Shown here in pieces: positions 11,635-22,900 of a DNA stretch of 64,000 bases. The notes under the pieces were generated by a model. It was not told where the DNA came from. It searched no databases and was given only the letters and a program-made list of their open reading frames with translations. Numbering within the stretch: position 1 is the first letter of the stretch; every line of letters starts with the position of its first letter. The position numbers were made by a program, and so were the translations under genes. This DNA comes from Saccharum officinarum. Lineage: Eukaryota; Streptophyta; Magnoliopsida; Poales; Poaceae. The stretch lies in contig CM036199.1 in assembly GCA_020631735.1 (NCBI GenBank), positions 15,778,834 to 15,842,833 of the forward strand. Reading direction: 5' to 3'.

Positions 11635-11807
11635 GTGGCGGAGCCAGCGCTGGAGGGCTTGAGCCCCCTCTACCGCCGTGATTCCCACATAGCCCTCCCT
11701 AAGCCCCCCCCCCTATAAATTTGAGGAGGAAGAAGAAGGAAAGGAGGGGCGGGAGGAAGAAGAAGAGGAAGCAGCCCCCCTGCCATCAATCCTGTCTCCG
11801 CCTCTGT
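11635..11807. mobile_element. Mutator-like MITE (GGCGGAGCC ends)
   Basis: A 173-bp element flanked by the exact 9-bp target duplication CACCAGCCA (11626-11634 and 11808-11816). The ends are imperfect inverted repeats: GTGGCGGAGCCAGC on the left and the complement of CTCCGCCTCTGT on the right. A 9-bp duplication is characteristic of Mutator-like elements. The interior is purine-rich with no coding capacity. Confidence 0.75.
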
Positions 11808-12244
11808 CACCAGCCAAGATTAACATTAAACTTAACCGGCTTCATTTGTTAATTAAACATATCAGTATGCCTAAAACCTGTGGTCGTTAATTTCTAATAG
11901 ATTAATCGACCATTAGCAATATTGGCTAACCGATTGATCATTTTAAAAATCATGAGAGCTTTACCAATCACAACCAAATTTGATAACTAAGCCGAATTAA
12001 GCTTTTGAATTTAATTAATTTGGCCAAATAAATTTCCTAAGCATACTAGAAAGCTCAAGCTATAAAAAGATGTCAAGTTTGGTTGTCAACAATGGGCAAA
12101 CCACAACACATTGGATAAAATTGGCCTGTCAAAGGAATGGGCACAAGGAGTACATGCGAAAAAGTCCTTTTATTGTCGTGATCGTCAAACTCCAAAACTA
12201 GATATCTTATCCCATCGACTTTCAAAACCATATAAATTATCTCC

Positions 12245-12920
12245 CTACTCTGGTTAGAAGTGGTTTTCAAAGTCGTTTCATCCTCTTTTAGTTTAAAAAA
12301 TTCCAATAATACCTAATAAGATTTTTAAACCACAAAGAATGTCTTTAGGTTTCTGAATATTCCGTGAAAATCATAGAAATATATTAGGACACGAAAAACC
12401 CAAAATAGAATACATAGAACTCATGAAAGGATCTCAAAAAGCTTCAAAAATTGATTTAGCTTTAAAAATGGGAAAAGAATCTACAAAATTTCGGAAACAT
12501 TCTAATTGATGTTTTCAAACATGTTTTTAATATTTTTCCACACTAAAACAAGAGATACAACTAGCATGAATACATTAAGGATTAAATGTAGTTGCATTTT
12601 TGCTTGTTGCATATCATATTTTTGTTGTGCAAAGATTTCAAAACATATTTAGACATCAATTAGAATGTTTTGGGGATTTTCTAATTTTTGGGATATTTTT
12701 TCTATTTTCCTAGAGCTAAATCTTATTTTCTAAAGCTTCGAGAGATAGGTTTACGACCTCTAATAATATCTATTTTCCTAGAGCTAAATCTATCTCTATT
12801 TTTTTATCAAAATTAGAATTTATAAGCATCTTCATGGTTTAAAAACCTTATCATGTATTTATTAGATTTTTTAAGTAAAAAAGATGATCCGCCTTGAAAA
12901 CACTTCTAACTCGAGCAGGG
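12245..12920. mobile_element. Foldback-like element with long inverted arms
   Basis: The left arm (from TGGTTAGAAGTGGTTTTCAA near 12251, through TAATAAGATTTTTAAACC) is matched in inverse by the right arm (GGTTTAAAAACCTTAT ... TTGAAAACACTTCTAAC, ending near 12911). Homology continues inward, for example AACATTCTAATTGATG on the left against CATCAATTAGAATGTT on the right. The whole 0.68 kb can fold back on itself. There is no ORF. A related single arm is at 16135-16462. Exact ends and target duplication were not resolved. Confidence 0.65.
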
Positions 12921-13138
12921 CTTGTTAATGTTTCATAACTAGGTACCCTCAAATGGATTAGTAAATTTATAGTCTCGTGTAGGCTTCACATGGCTAGCAC
13001 TTAGAGACTTGGGATTTATATTGGGCAATGTGCCCTACGTCCCGTTCGAATGTTGTTCGATCGTGTTTCTAAGCACGATGGTTCAATGTTTACAGTAGGG
13101 TTACAAATAAAATATGGAGAGAGGGGAAACGAGTCTAA

Positions 13139-13382
13139 GGGTGTGTTTAGTTAGTTGTAAAGTGTGTGTAAAGTTCCTGTAGCACTTTTCGTTGTTATTT
13201 GGTAAAATTTATCCAATCATAGACTAACTGGGCTCAAAAGATTCGTCTCGACATTTACAGACAAACTGTGTAATTAGTTATTTTTTTTACCTACATTTAA
13301 TGCTCCATGCATATGTCCAAAGATTTGATGTGATCAGAAATCTTGTAAAATTTTTGAAATTCTGGGTGAACTAAACACTGCC
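13139..13382. mobile_element. Tourist-like MITE (PIF/Harbinger type)
   Basis: 244 bp, flanked by TAA on both sides (13136-13138 and 13383-13385). Ends GGGTGTGTTTAGTTAG and GAACTAAACACTGCC are inverted. The interior carries the family signature GATTCGTCTCG and CTGTGTAATTAGTTATTTTT. Confidence 0.8.
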
Positions 13383-13567
13383 TAAAAGTTGATGGAGTTT
13401 AAGCCGAGAGACTGACGTCTCTTGCTTTTGTGGGAATAAGATGCCCATGCTGTCCCTTATTATAACGAGAGAGCAGGGCTATACAAAGGGTGAGAGAGTC
13501 TTCCATGTGACACTGGTCTAGGGAGTCATATGCATCCTATTGTTACTACACATTGCTTTGTGCCAGG

Positions 13568-14106
13568 TAAGGCTGGACGAAAAACTCGAAACTCGTTAGC
13601 TCGCTCGGCTCGTGGCTGGCTCGGCTCAGCTCGGCTCGGCTCGGCTCGTTAGGATAACGAGCCGAGCCGAGCCGAGCCAGGATTTTAGCTCGTTAGCTAT
13701 AACGAGCCAACTCGAGCTGGCTCGTGAGCCGCTCGCGAGCTAAACGAGCCGTAGTTTTAGAGAAAAAATCATCATAACTTATATTAGTTTTGTATTACTT
13801 CATGTTTTGCACTTCACAAATAGATAATATGTTAGCTCATATGAATATTTTGTTCGATTTAAAGCTATTGAATATATTATTTTTATATTATTAATATTTT
13901 TATGCTTTAGATAAATACAAATATTATATTTTGTATTTTTTTTCTGACTCGCGAGCCTAACGAGCCAGCTCGAGCTCGTAACGAGCCGAGCCGAGCTGGC
14001 TTTCTGGCTCGTTAAGATAACGAGCCGAGCCGAGCTGGCTCGTTATCCTAACGAGCCAGAACGAGCCGAGCTGAGCCGAGCCGAGCCAGCTCGTTTACCA
14101 GCCTTA
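13568..14106. mobile_element. Non-autonomous hAT element with GGCTCG subterminal arrays
   Basis: 539 bp, flanked by the exact 8-bp target duplication GTGCCAGG (13560-13567 and 14107-14114), the hAT signature. The terminal repeats are TAAGGCTGG and CCAGCCTTA. Both subterminal regions are packed with GGCTCG/CGAGCC units (about 13600-13750 and 13945-14095), including GCTCGTTAGGATAACGAGCC near each end. The AT-rich core has no coding capacity. Subterminal motif arrays bind transposase in known hAT elements such as Ac. Confidence 0.9.
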
Positions 14107-14131
14107 GTGCCAGGCCATGTTCCAATATTGT

Positions 14132-14375
14132 GGCCCTGTTTAGTTCCCAGAAAATTTTGTAAAATTTTTTAGATTCCCCGTCACATCGAATCTTTAGACA
14201 CATGCATGAAGCATTAAATATATATAAAAAATAAAACTAATTACACAGTTTAGACGAAATGGACGAGACGAATCTTTTAAGCCTAATTAGACCATGATTG
14301 GACAATATTTGCTAAATAACAACGAAAAGAGCTACAGTGCCATTTTACAAAAAAAATTTGCATCTAAACCGGCCC
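14132..14375. mobile_element. Tourist-like MITE
   Basis: 244 bp in inverse orientation to the copy at 13139. Ends GGCCCTGTTTAGTTC and CTAAACCGGCCC are inverted repeats. TGT borders both sides (14129-14131 and 14376-14378), consistent with a 3-bp duplication although not the usual TWA. Confidence 0.7.
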
Positions 14376-14399
14376 TGTGTAGGATTTGACCTAAAAAAA

Positions 14400-14532
14400 T
14401 ATTCCCTATCCGCTTGAACTGATCTATCAGAATCAGTTAGTCATTCAGCAGTGTTTTTCTCTTACAATAAATCAGTATCAACATCAGCATCAGTTATTCA
14501 GCCGTGCTTTTACATCCAGCCGAACAGGGTGA
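14400..14532. mobile_element. MITE remnant of the CTGTTCG family
   Basis: It carries AGCAGTGTTTTTCTCTTACA and a terminal CAGCCGAACAGGG, matching in inverse the elements at 3716 and 45203. Left end unclear; boundaries approximate. Confidence 0.45.
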
Positions 14533-14677
14533 CTGTGTAGGATGACATGACGTGGGAGTCTCTCCAACCATGCTGACGTGATGAGGGTGCTATTGCGTGG
14601 TCCTACTATGCATGACGTAAGTGGATGGAAAAATACAGGCTAATTCGAGGGTGTAAAGTTGTGATGTCGTATCGTGA

Positions 14678-14961
14678 GGGTGTTGTATGAGATATTTAGA
14701 TAGTAATAAAAAATAAATTATAGAATATTCAGTAAACCGCGAGACGAATTTATTAAGCCTAATTAATCTGTCATTAGCACATGTGTTACTGTAACACTTT
14801 ATTATCAACTCATGGACTAATTAAGCTTAAAAGATTCGTCTCGCAAAGTACTGGTAATCTGTGTAATTAGTTATTTTTTAGTCTATATTTAATACTTCAT
14901 ACATGTGTCCAAACATCCGATGTGATAGGGTGTAAAGTTTTGGCGTGGAAACTAAACAAGC
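14678..14961. mobile_element. Tourist-like MITE, CCGCGAGACGAATTTATTAAG subfamily
   Basis: The element shows AAACCGCGAGACGAATTTAT on one side and GATTCGTCTCGCAAAG on the other, with an end GTGGAAACTAAACAAG. It is a longer relative of the 244-bp elements. Boundaries are approximate. Confidence 0.6.
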
Positions 14962-15010
14962 TATCGCTACAGTATCACAATAGCACTACAGTAGCACATG
15001 ACAATATTAG

Positions 15011-15346
15011 GGGGTGTTTGGTAGAAGGGACTAAAATTTAGTCGATATCACATCGGATGTTACAGGGGATATCGCATGGGGTGTTCGGATACTAATAAAA
15101 AAACAAATTACAGATTCCATCAGTAAACCGCGAGATGAATTTATTAAGACTAATTAATCCGTCATTAGCACATATTTACTGTAGCACCACATTGTCAAAT
15201 CGTGGACTAATTAGGCTTAAAAAATTCATCTCACAAATTAGTTTCAATCTGTATATTTAGTTTTATAAATAGTCTATATCTAATGCTTCACGTAAGTAAA
15301 CATTTGATGTGATAAAGACCGAAGTTTAGACGTGGGAAGTGGGATG
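15011..15346. mobile_element. Tourist-like MITE, same subfamily as 14678-14961
   Basis: It repeats the order of the preceding element (AAACCGCGAGATGAATTTAT, ATTCATCTCACAAATTAG) in a more decayed form. Left end GGGTGTTTGGTAG. Boundaries are approximate. Confidence 0.6.
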
Positions 15347-15432
15347 ACACGTCGTGTCGCTTGTCTTGTCTTGCTGCACACTGTTTCGACTTGCACACTG
15401 CACCTGCTTTCTTCTTGCAGCAAGCTGCTATC

Positions 15433-15673
15433 GTGTGTTTAGTCGGTGAAAAGTGGATGAAAAATTACTGTAGCTCATTTTGTTTTTATTTGACAAATAT
15501 TATCCAACTATGAAGTAACTGGGTTCAAAAGATTCGTCTCGTAAAAACCAGACAAACTTAGTAATTAATTATTTTTTTATCTATATTTAATACTCTATGC
15601 ATACATCCAAATATTTAATGCGATGGATGGAAGAGAAAATATTTTGGATTTGCCTGGGAAGTGAACACACCCT
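15433..15673. mobile_element. Tourist-like MITE, degenerate
   Basis: Left end CGTGTGTTTAGTCGG, right end GTGAACACACCCTG (inverted), interior AAAAGATTCGTCTCGTAAAA. It resembles the 13139 element. No clean target duplication was seen. Confidence 0.6.
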
Positions 15674-17259
15674 GAGTCCTTCCGCAGGACGCCGAGTTCG
15701 ACGCGGAGTTGGACGTACAGTGCAAGCCGATCTCATGTGGTGAGGGTATCTGGGTTATAAGTACTTGACAGCGTCAATTTAAATGATTCTGAGAGTTAGA
15801 GTTGAGAGTTGAAAGGGGAAAATGTTCGCTTTTGAAATCAGAGGTGGAAAATCAGATCACATGGATAATTTTTGGAGGTAAAACCGTAAAAGTGACCTTT
15901 TCCGCGTAGCTGCTGCCCTGGAACAAGATGAGCCCTTATGGTAAAACAATTTTGTTGGCTTAACTAACTCTAGTTTATTAGATGACATGGCCAGTGAACA
16001 ACCCGCGGGAGGCGGAGGGGCACGGGGCACGAGTGCACCTATATCAAGATATACAATTTGGCTCCGCGTGAAGACAAGACAAGTAAACAACACAAAACAA
16101 ATATAAGATGCAACCAATATGAATGCAGCATATATTAATGGTGAATGTATTCATGCTAGTTGTATCTCAGGTATTTGTTGTGAAAATATTTTCAAAACGC
16201 GTTTAGACATTGATCATAATGTTTTAGATTTTTTCTACATATTTTTTTTTTGTTTTTCTAGAGCTAAGTGTAATATTTAGAAGCTTCTAGAGATATTTCT
16301 ATGAGCATTATGTTTTATTTGGATTCAACTTGTCCCTATCTATATATTGAAATTTTCTCAGAACTTTTAAAACTTTAGAGGCATTTTTGGAGGTTTAAAA
16401 ACCTTATCGGATGGTTACCAGATTTTTTATAAACCATATTGAAAGCCACCTCTAACCATTGTTAACCTAACATTCAAACATTAATCAGACTAAATGGTCA
16501 CCTATCATTTAGCTATTTATTATTCGCGCTAATTGATCATTTAAACAGAACAGTGATTAAATAGGATTAATGGCAAATTACGGATACGACAAGACGTTTA
16601 CATGGTGTGTAAACCGTGCTAAATAATCATATAGACGAACAATGCTTCTAACCTCGTATAGAAGCAATTTAAATAGTTTTGCGAGCTGAAGGGATGAGAT
16701 GCATAATTTTAGAGTTCGAGTAGAAAAGTTGGACTACGACGATAATTTCACATCACATCACACTAAAAAAAAGCAACTTTTTAGTGAGACTCTCCCTCTG
16801 TAATATTCTTTCGATCCGGACGTCGTTTCGGCATGGACTCAACCCGATGGCAACTCAACGTGGACTGCACGCCTCTGGCTGTAACCGATTCGAACATCCT
16901 GCTTGATTGCGTGATCCCGGCATCAAAAACTCGTGTGTTTGACTGTTTGTTAGGAAAATCCAGTGTTCGAGTGTAGCACGCCATGACTCATGTCACGTGG
17001 CCGCTTGAGTGGAAAAGGAGATCAGAAATTTGCGTAAGAGAGGAGATACGGCGATGATCATGTTTTGGGGCTGCAAGATTTAATTTGGACATTAGAAATT
17101 GATACGGCGAAATTAACGCAATAAAAACTTTATTCTGACTTGTAACATGGGATGGACTGACGTACTCTCTATGTTCCAAATTATAAAACATTTTGACTTT
17201 TCTCGATACATTGCTTTTACTCCGTATACTCCGAGTATCCTATTCTTGTGTAGCTCCAG
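15674..17259. other. AT-rich intergenic DNA with repeat fragments
   Basis: No gene is visible. It contains a single arm of the foldback family at 16135-16462 (GAGCTAAGTG..., GGTTTAAAAACCTTATC, CACCTCTAACC) and a partial Stowaway-like end at 17163-17225 (GTTCCAAATTATAAAACATT). Confidence 0.5.
16135..16462. repeat. Single arm of the foldback family
   Basis: It aligns by eye with the right arm of 12245-12920: TTTTCTAGAGCTAA, AGCTTCTAGAGATA, GGTTTAAAAACCTTATC and GCCACCTCTAACC occur in the same order. No second arm is present nearby. Confidence 0.55.
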
Positions 17260-19993
17260 AAGTTCCATCAAGGCAGGTACTCCTGTAGCTTCACTCCTAG
17301 AAACATAGAATGGAGAGGGGTTGAGTACATAAAGTACTCAGCGAGCCTTAAACTTTGGGTGGAGGAAACCGGAAGGGAAAGGCTATATGTGGAGGTGGTT
17401 ATGGTGGTTGAGGTGAAAGTAGTAGGGTGAAGTAGTTATATTTATAGGTTGGATCCTAGCAGAGTATTACCATTCTCACCAGTTCCCGTTGTTCATTATA
17501 ATTACCAAACTAGTAAAATATATCTTACTATATTATTTCAGTTGTAAAAGTCTAATCATAGTATCTCATCCTAGCATCTGCCCATTCCAAGGACATGGCT
17601 ATTCGAATAGATTTAGCATAACTCTGTAGAGGTGTACAAATTTCCCCATAAGATAGACACAGTTCGACACCATCGTCATGGCTTAGCAGGTCTAATGAGA
17701 CCTCGTATCCGTATATACGCGACCTTAGATATCCATATAACTCTACCACGGCTTCTCAGGGGTTGAAAACACACAAAACCAGGATGATACCTAATCATCC
17801 CAACATGATGATACCAAATCATCACAAAATAACATGGCTCGAACACAACCAAAAATAATCAAGGGCTCGAACGCGGCCAAGAGCCAAAAGCTTAACGTGG
17901 AAGATCACATAGCATCCACGCCAACTGGACCACGGAAGAAAACCTATCCCCCGTGTCTGCTCCTGATATTTCGCTGCCAACACCGGTCTCCTAGTAGAAA
18001 TTATACTACAACCTATCGGGGTGTGAGATCAAGTCTATCTATATAGACATGTGGTTGTACGTAATATCTCACTAGGTGAGAGGGACTACGGACCAGTCCT
18101 TATGTGACCGAGGCGAGTATCTCCCACAGGAATCCTCTCCAGGTATTCCTGTCAAGGCAATTTATCTCCATAAATTACCCCCACTCGCCCCATGTCGGGG
18201 TTTAGTCAAATTTTACCATTCAAGTTCCATAATTATTATTCTCAAGTTCATAACACTCATATCATATTAAGGTAACCATTACCTTATCATATTATCATAA
18301 TCAAGTTCATAATTATAGTTTCTTTAGTTCATAAGGGTTTTCAAGTAGTATAGGATGGGTTATTATTTAGTGGAGATGGATAGTGGAGGGTTTATGGTGG
18401 AGACTAGCAATATGTGGTGGTGGTGGAAGGGAGGTTGTTAAGGGATGGCATGTCTTTAGAGGGAGTGGTTAGGTGGGTGTTAGTACTTACCTCCATTCGC
18501 TGACGATTATATCCTCGTTCGATTTCCTATACCTTTTGCTCCTATCTTCGGGACTCCATCGGGTTCTCTTTACGTCTTCTATCCTACGCGGTCTAGCATC
18601 GACAAACAAGGAAACACAAACAAGAAAAATAACAAGCAAAGAATATAAAGCAAGCATAAACAATCAGTGATCCTAAATGGATTGGTTCTATTGGTTGGTG
18701 GGTTGTTACTTAGGCTGTCATTATTTTGTTAATTTGAAGTAAGGTTTGGATGAAGGTATTCCATCCCTAGGGTAGGGTTCTACAGGTTGGTTAAGGTGGG
18801 TGGTTGGTCTGATGAAAGTCCAGGCCACATTATTATGTTCACTATTATGTGAACCTGAAAGAGAAAGCCTGACCAAGTCATCATAGATGACCCGTCTGGC
18901 TAACCCCTACAGGTCCACCGGGTTAGTGGCACATACACACATGCATATGTATGTGCCTAGGGTTAATTAGGTGAGCTAGGTTATGACTAGGGTTAGTGGC
19001 ATATACACATAAGCACATGTATATACCCATGATTAAGTAGAATCGAGTAACTAGGTTGCTAGGGTTAGCCATACATAGGCGTATACCTGGGTATCGGACA
19101 AATTCATGTATGTATATACATCTACTCATTTTAGGTGATTAGGTATGGATATATTCGTGTATGTGTCATGGTACATGCACGTACGCGAATATATGGGGTT
19201 AACTACTACTATGGCTAAGGGCTATTACTATAATTAGTATTTACTTCAAAATCAAATTTAAATGGGCACCAAAATTTAGGAACAATGGTATGATTATGTA
19301 GGGTTTCATTTTAGAAGATCTATGGTGAAAGAATTCACGGGGTTCGGAATTAACATAACTAAGTTATAAATTATCTAAGTTTATTGACTATACGCGAATG
19401 GAAGATAACATGCACATTATTTCTACAATTTTCCCTAATGAAAATGAGTGGCAAACTATCTAGGTATGATCTAGGGTGACTCTAGTTTATTTTAAAATTT
19501 TCTAGGAATTTTTCTGTAATTAATAAGCTTACCTTTTAATATCTTGTGTACAATCCCTGTGTGCACCTAGCATTTTCCTGGCCGACTGACGCGTGGGTCT
19601 AGCCAATGGTCTCCGTGAGCCAATCTGTGGATTCACCTCCTCTCTCCTTATGGTTCACATGGATTGTGTCCACAGAAAAGGGGAGAGGGGGTGGAGCCTA
19701 TGACGAGCGGGTCCCGCAGCCAGACATGGCGCGCCCTTACTAGACTGAGCGACGTGGTCGAGCACTCGTATTGGGTGGCCACAGCGCGGCGTCGGTCGCT
19801 CCTCCTCTGTCCAAGCAAAACAGAGTGAGCAAGAGGGGGAAAGAGAGGGAGAGCGAGGGAGAGTGGGACTCGGCGGTGGCTCGTCGGTTCCGAGCGGTGC
19901 GGCGGCCTGAGGGCGGTGGAGAAGAGCGAGGTGAAGAGGAAAGCAGGGCATGGTAGGAAAAAGAGAGCGAGCAGGGTAGCAGTGAGAGGCAGA
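17260..19993 (-). mobile_element. Probable older Ty3-gypsy LTR (minus orientation), left part of a split copy
   Basis: Read on the minus strand, the lower end shows CGCTGAGTACTTTATGTACT, resembling the GCTGAGTACCTTCTCGTACT segment of the two recognised gypsy LTRs. The higher end becomes GC-rich and continues across the younger element into 34825-35690. No coding domain is present. It has no confirmed terminal motif or target duplication, so it could also be another kind of long non-coding repeat. Confidence 0.4.
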
Positions 19994-22900
19994 TGTAACA
20001 CCCTGGTGTTAGTTAGCCTCATAATGCATTCATAATACATGATCATGGCATGACATTACCATAAGCATTGTCATTTCATGTGCATCCTTGCTTGAAACAT
20101 GACCTTGCAATATTGTGGTTTCTATGTGCTTCCTTTATGTGTTGCTAGGGTTTTGTATAGATAACATATGTGATGCTGTTGTGTGACTTGGGGGCTTGAA
20201 AACATCTTTGATATGTTAGTGGAGCAAAATGAGCTAGGGTTTATATTCATGTTTTGACCAAAATCCAATTTGACTAGGTTTGACCTCAGTTTGACCATAG
20301 CACTGATCTGCTTTGACCGATTTAAAAGTGGTATCTAGAGGTCTTGCATAGTTGTGCAACCTTTACCAAAGTTGTAGCCAATTTATCAAGGAACAAGAGT
20401 CTCAATATGACTATCTCATGAAAATGGACAAAACATCCTCAAACAGGGCCCACAAGTCAGGTTTCCATGTTGTTTCAACACTTAGCAAATTTTCTAAGTA
20501 AAAAATGTGACATTTCAGTTTCATGTGCCCACCTTTGGAGCATTGTAAATCTCAAACTATGCTGAAACAGCTCTAACCCATATTGACACTTTTTTAGCAC
20601 TCACTTAGCTCTACAATATTGTCAATAACACTATCACCTAGTTCTCAATGGTTTAGGATCTAGAGTGCTTTGAAAATCAGGTTTCAGTCGGGTGGGTTGA
20701 CTGAATCTCGGTTTCGGTTTCAAGGTGCCTCCCTTTGGGACCTTTTATCTTCCAATCCAGACCGAACTAGCTCAAGTCCATATTGACAAAATTGGAGATC
20801 TCATGTAGGTCTACAAGTTTGCTAATATAACCTATCGCTAAATCGAGCTGGTTTAGGAGTTGTTAGGGGGCAAAGTCGTGCTGTCAGTCATCGCGTTTGA
20901 CTGAATCGGGAAAACGGTTTCAGTTTCGTTAGAGTTCAGAAGCTCGAATTGAGTTCGATCGTGGCCGGCACCTCACAGGAAGCTCGTGCCGCGTGGCCAA
21001 CACGCGTCGACGCTGCACCTTACTCATCTACACGAGATCGCCACACCGCCTAGAGGCCCCAGCTCACTCGCATTCGCGCTCCACCTCTCCTACCTCGCTC
21101 TGCTCTAGCGACATCGCCGCCGTGAGCTCATCGCGCCTAGCTCCGCCACCACAGTGCTGCAGTGAAATTCCTCTCGTATAGCACCTCGCCACCACTCTTG
21201 CCCCCTCTAGCGCCATTGGTGGAGTGATTCGACAACCACCGTGGTCGAATTTTGAGTTCGCCGCCACCGCACCCCTCCGGACTTCACCGGAGCAGCTCCG
21301 CCTCCGTGGCCAGTCCAACATGGAGCTTCTCTGAGCCGTGCTCGCCTTGTCCTCCCGCCAGCATGCCCTGTGAAACGTGGAGAACCCACCGGTGCCACCT
21401 CTACTGCAGTAGGTATGCCGGAACGGCTCCAACCGTGAGCGTGCTCCGCCATGCCCGCCATGGCCGGCGAGCCCTTTCTCTCTCTGTGTTCGCTCATCCT
21501 TTCTCCCTTCTTGCTAGAGCGTCGGGTGTCCTAGGTCTAGGTTTTCTCTCCTGCATGATGTCACCGCCAATCATGCCCTTGTTTTCGAGGAACACCATTG
21601 CGCCGGAGACCTCGTCGTCGCGCCATGTCGGCTTGCACGCGACCAGGCCCATCTGGCCTCTCCCTTGCCCCAACTTCCACCTAGACCTCTCCGTCGTGTC
21701 ACCAGGAAGCTAAAGCGCTCCTCGGGGGAGCTTGCGTTGCGTGGGGGTGGTCGGCGCACCACCGGACTTCCTCCGCCGCCCGCCATGGTTGGCGGCGACC
21801 CATCCGCAGTGCCTCTTATGCCCACCTGAGCACACCAGCAGGTGCGGGAGGCCTTGAGGTGCACGTTGGTGCTACCTTCGTCGCCGGTCACCATGTCGCC
21901 GGTGAGATTTTGGCCGCCGATCCCCTCCCCTGCCGCTGTTTCTATGGCAAGCGGGCCCCAGTGTCAGCGTGACCCCTCCTCTGTCTTCCCCTCCCTGTTC
22001 CGACGTGGGCTGAATCAGCCACGGGCCGAGCTGCCCCTGCTGGGCCGGCCCGAGTGGGAGGAATGGATTAGGTTTTGTTTATTTGATTTATTTCAAATGT
22101 TTGTTTTGTACTCAAACTTTGTAAATTCATATCTCCTATTCTAGAGGTCCAAATGAGGTGCTTTAAATTTTTATGTGCTCTACATAATGTCTAGTTTATT
22201 ATAAAAATATAATATGTGCCATGTTTTGTGATGAAATAAATAGTTATTATTTATCTCTTTTATTCCTAAAGAAAAAGGAGAAAATGATATCTCTTTATGT
22301 GAAGCTCGAAATGACATGAAATTTTTATAGTGAACTTCTCATACCATGAATAGCTTATGGTTAAATTTTCATGCAATTTGGTTGTAGTTTGTTAGAGTTA
22401 TATAATTATCTTGGTTGCTTGAATGGATCTTGTGTGAATTTTCATAATTTTTCTATAGATCCAGTAAGGGTGAAACTTAGTGAGTGTTGTTCTTATGTTA
22501 GAAAGATATTAGGAAAAATATGAAATCTGTTGTTTGATACTTTTTAATAGGGTTTCCTATTTATGCTAGAAATAGACCTGCCATCTGTTATTTTTGATAT
22601 CTCCATATCTGCTTGTCAAAATGAAGTGAGATTTTTATGGTAGCCTATGTGAAGCATTAGGTGGCTACTGTAATTTTTTTAGATTTTTATATATAGTTTT
22701 ACTGTATGTTTCTTTAATCACCTAATTAACTAAATAAATTATAAAAGAATATTAAATAATTTATTTAGAAGTTGGCACTATACTTTCTGATGTTCCTTTG
22801 GTATGCACAACAAGTTGGTAAACTTGGTTTGGTCCAATTGTGCTTTTGAATCATCATTAATTATTTAATTTAGTGAATCTGCCATTTCTGGACAGATTTG

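Noticed and set aside
19771..20046. Small open frames at the left border of the gypsy element.
   Set aside because: They overlap on both strands, cross into repeat DNA and have no family features.
21252..21713. Open frames in the GC-rich zone of the 5' gypsy LTR (also 32532-33110 in the 3' LTR).
   Set aside because: They are low-complexity, occur on both strands in overlapping frames, and differ in frame between the two LTRs (153 versus 192 codons), so they are not conserved coding sequence.
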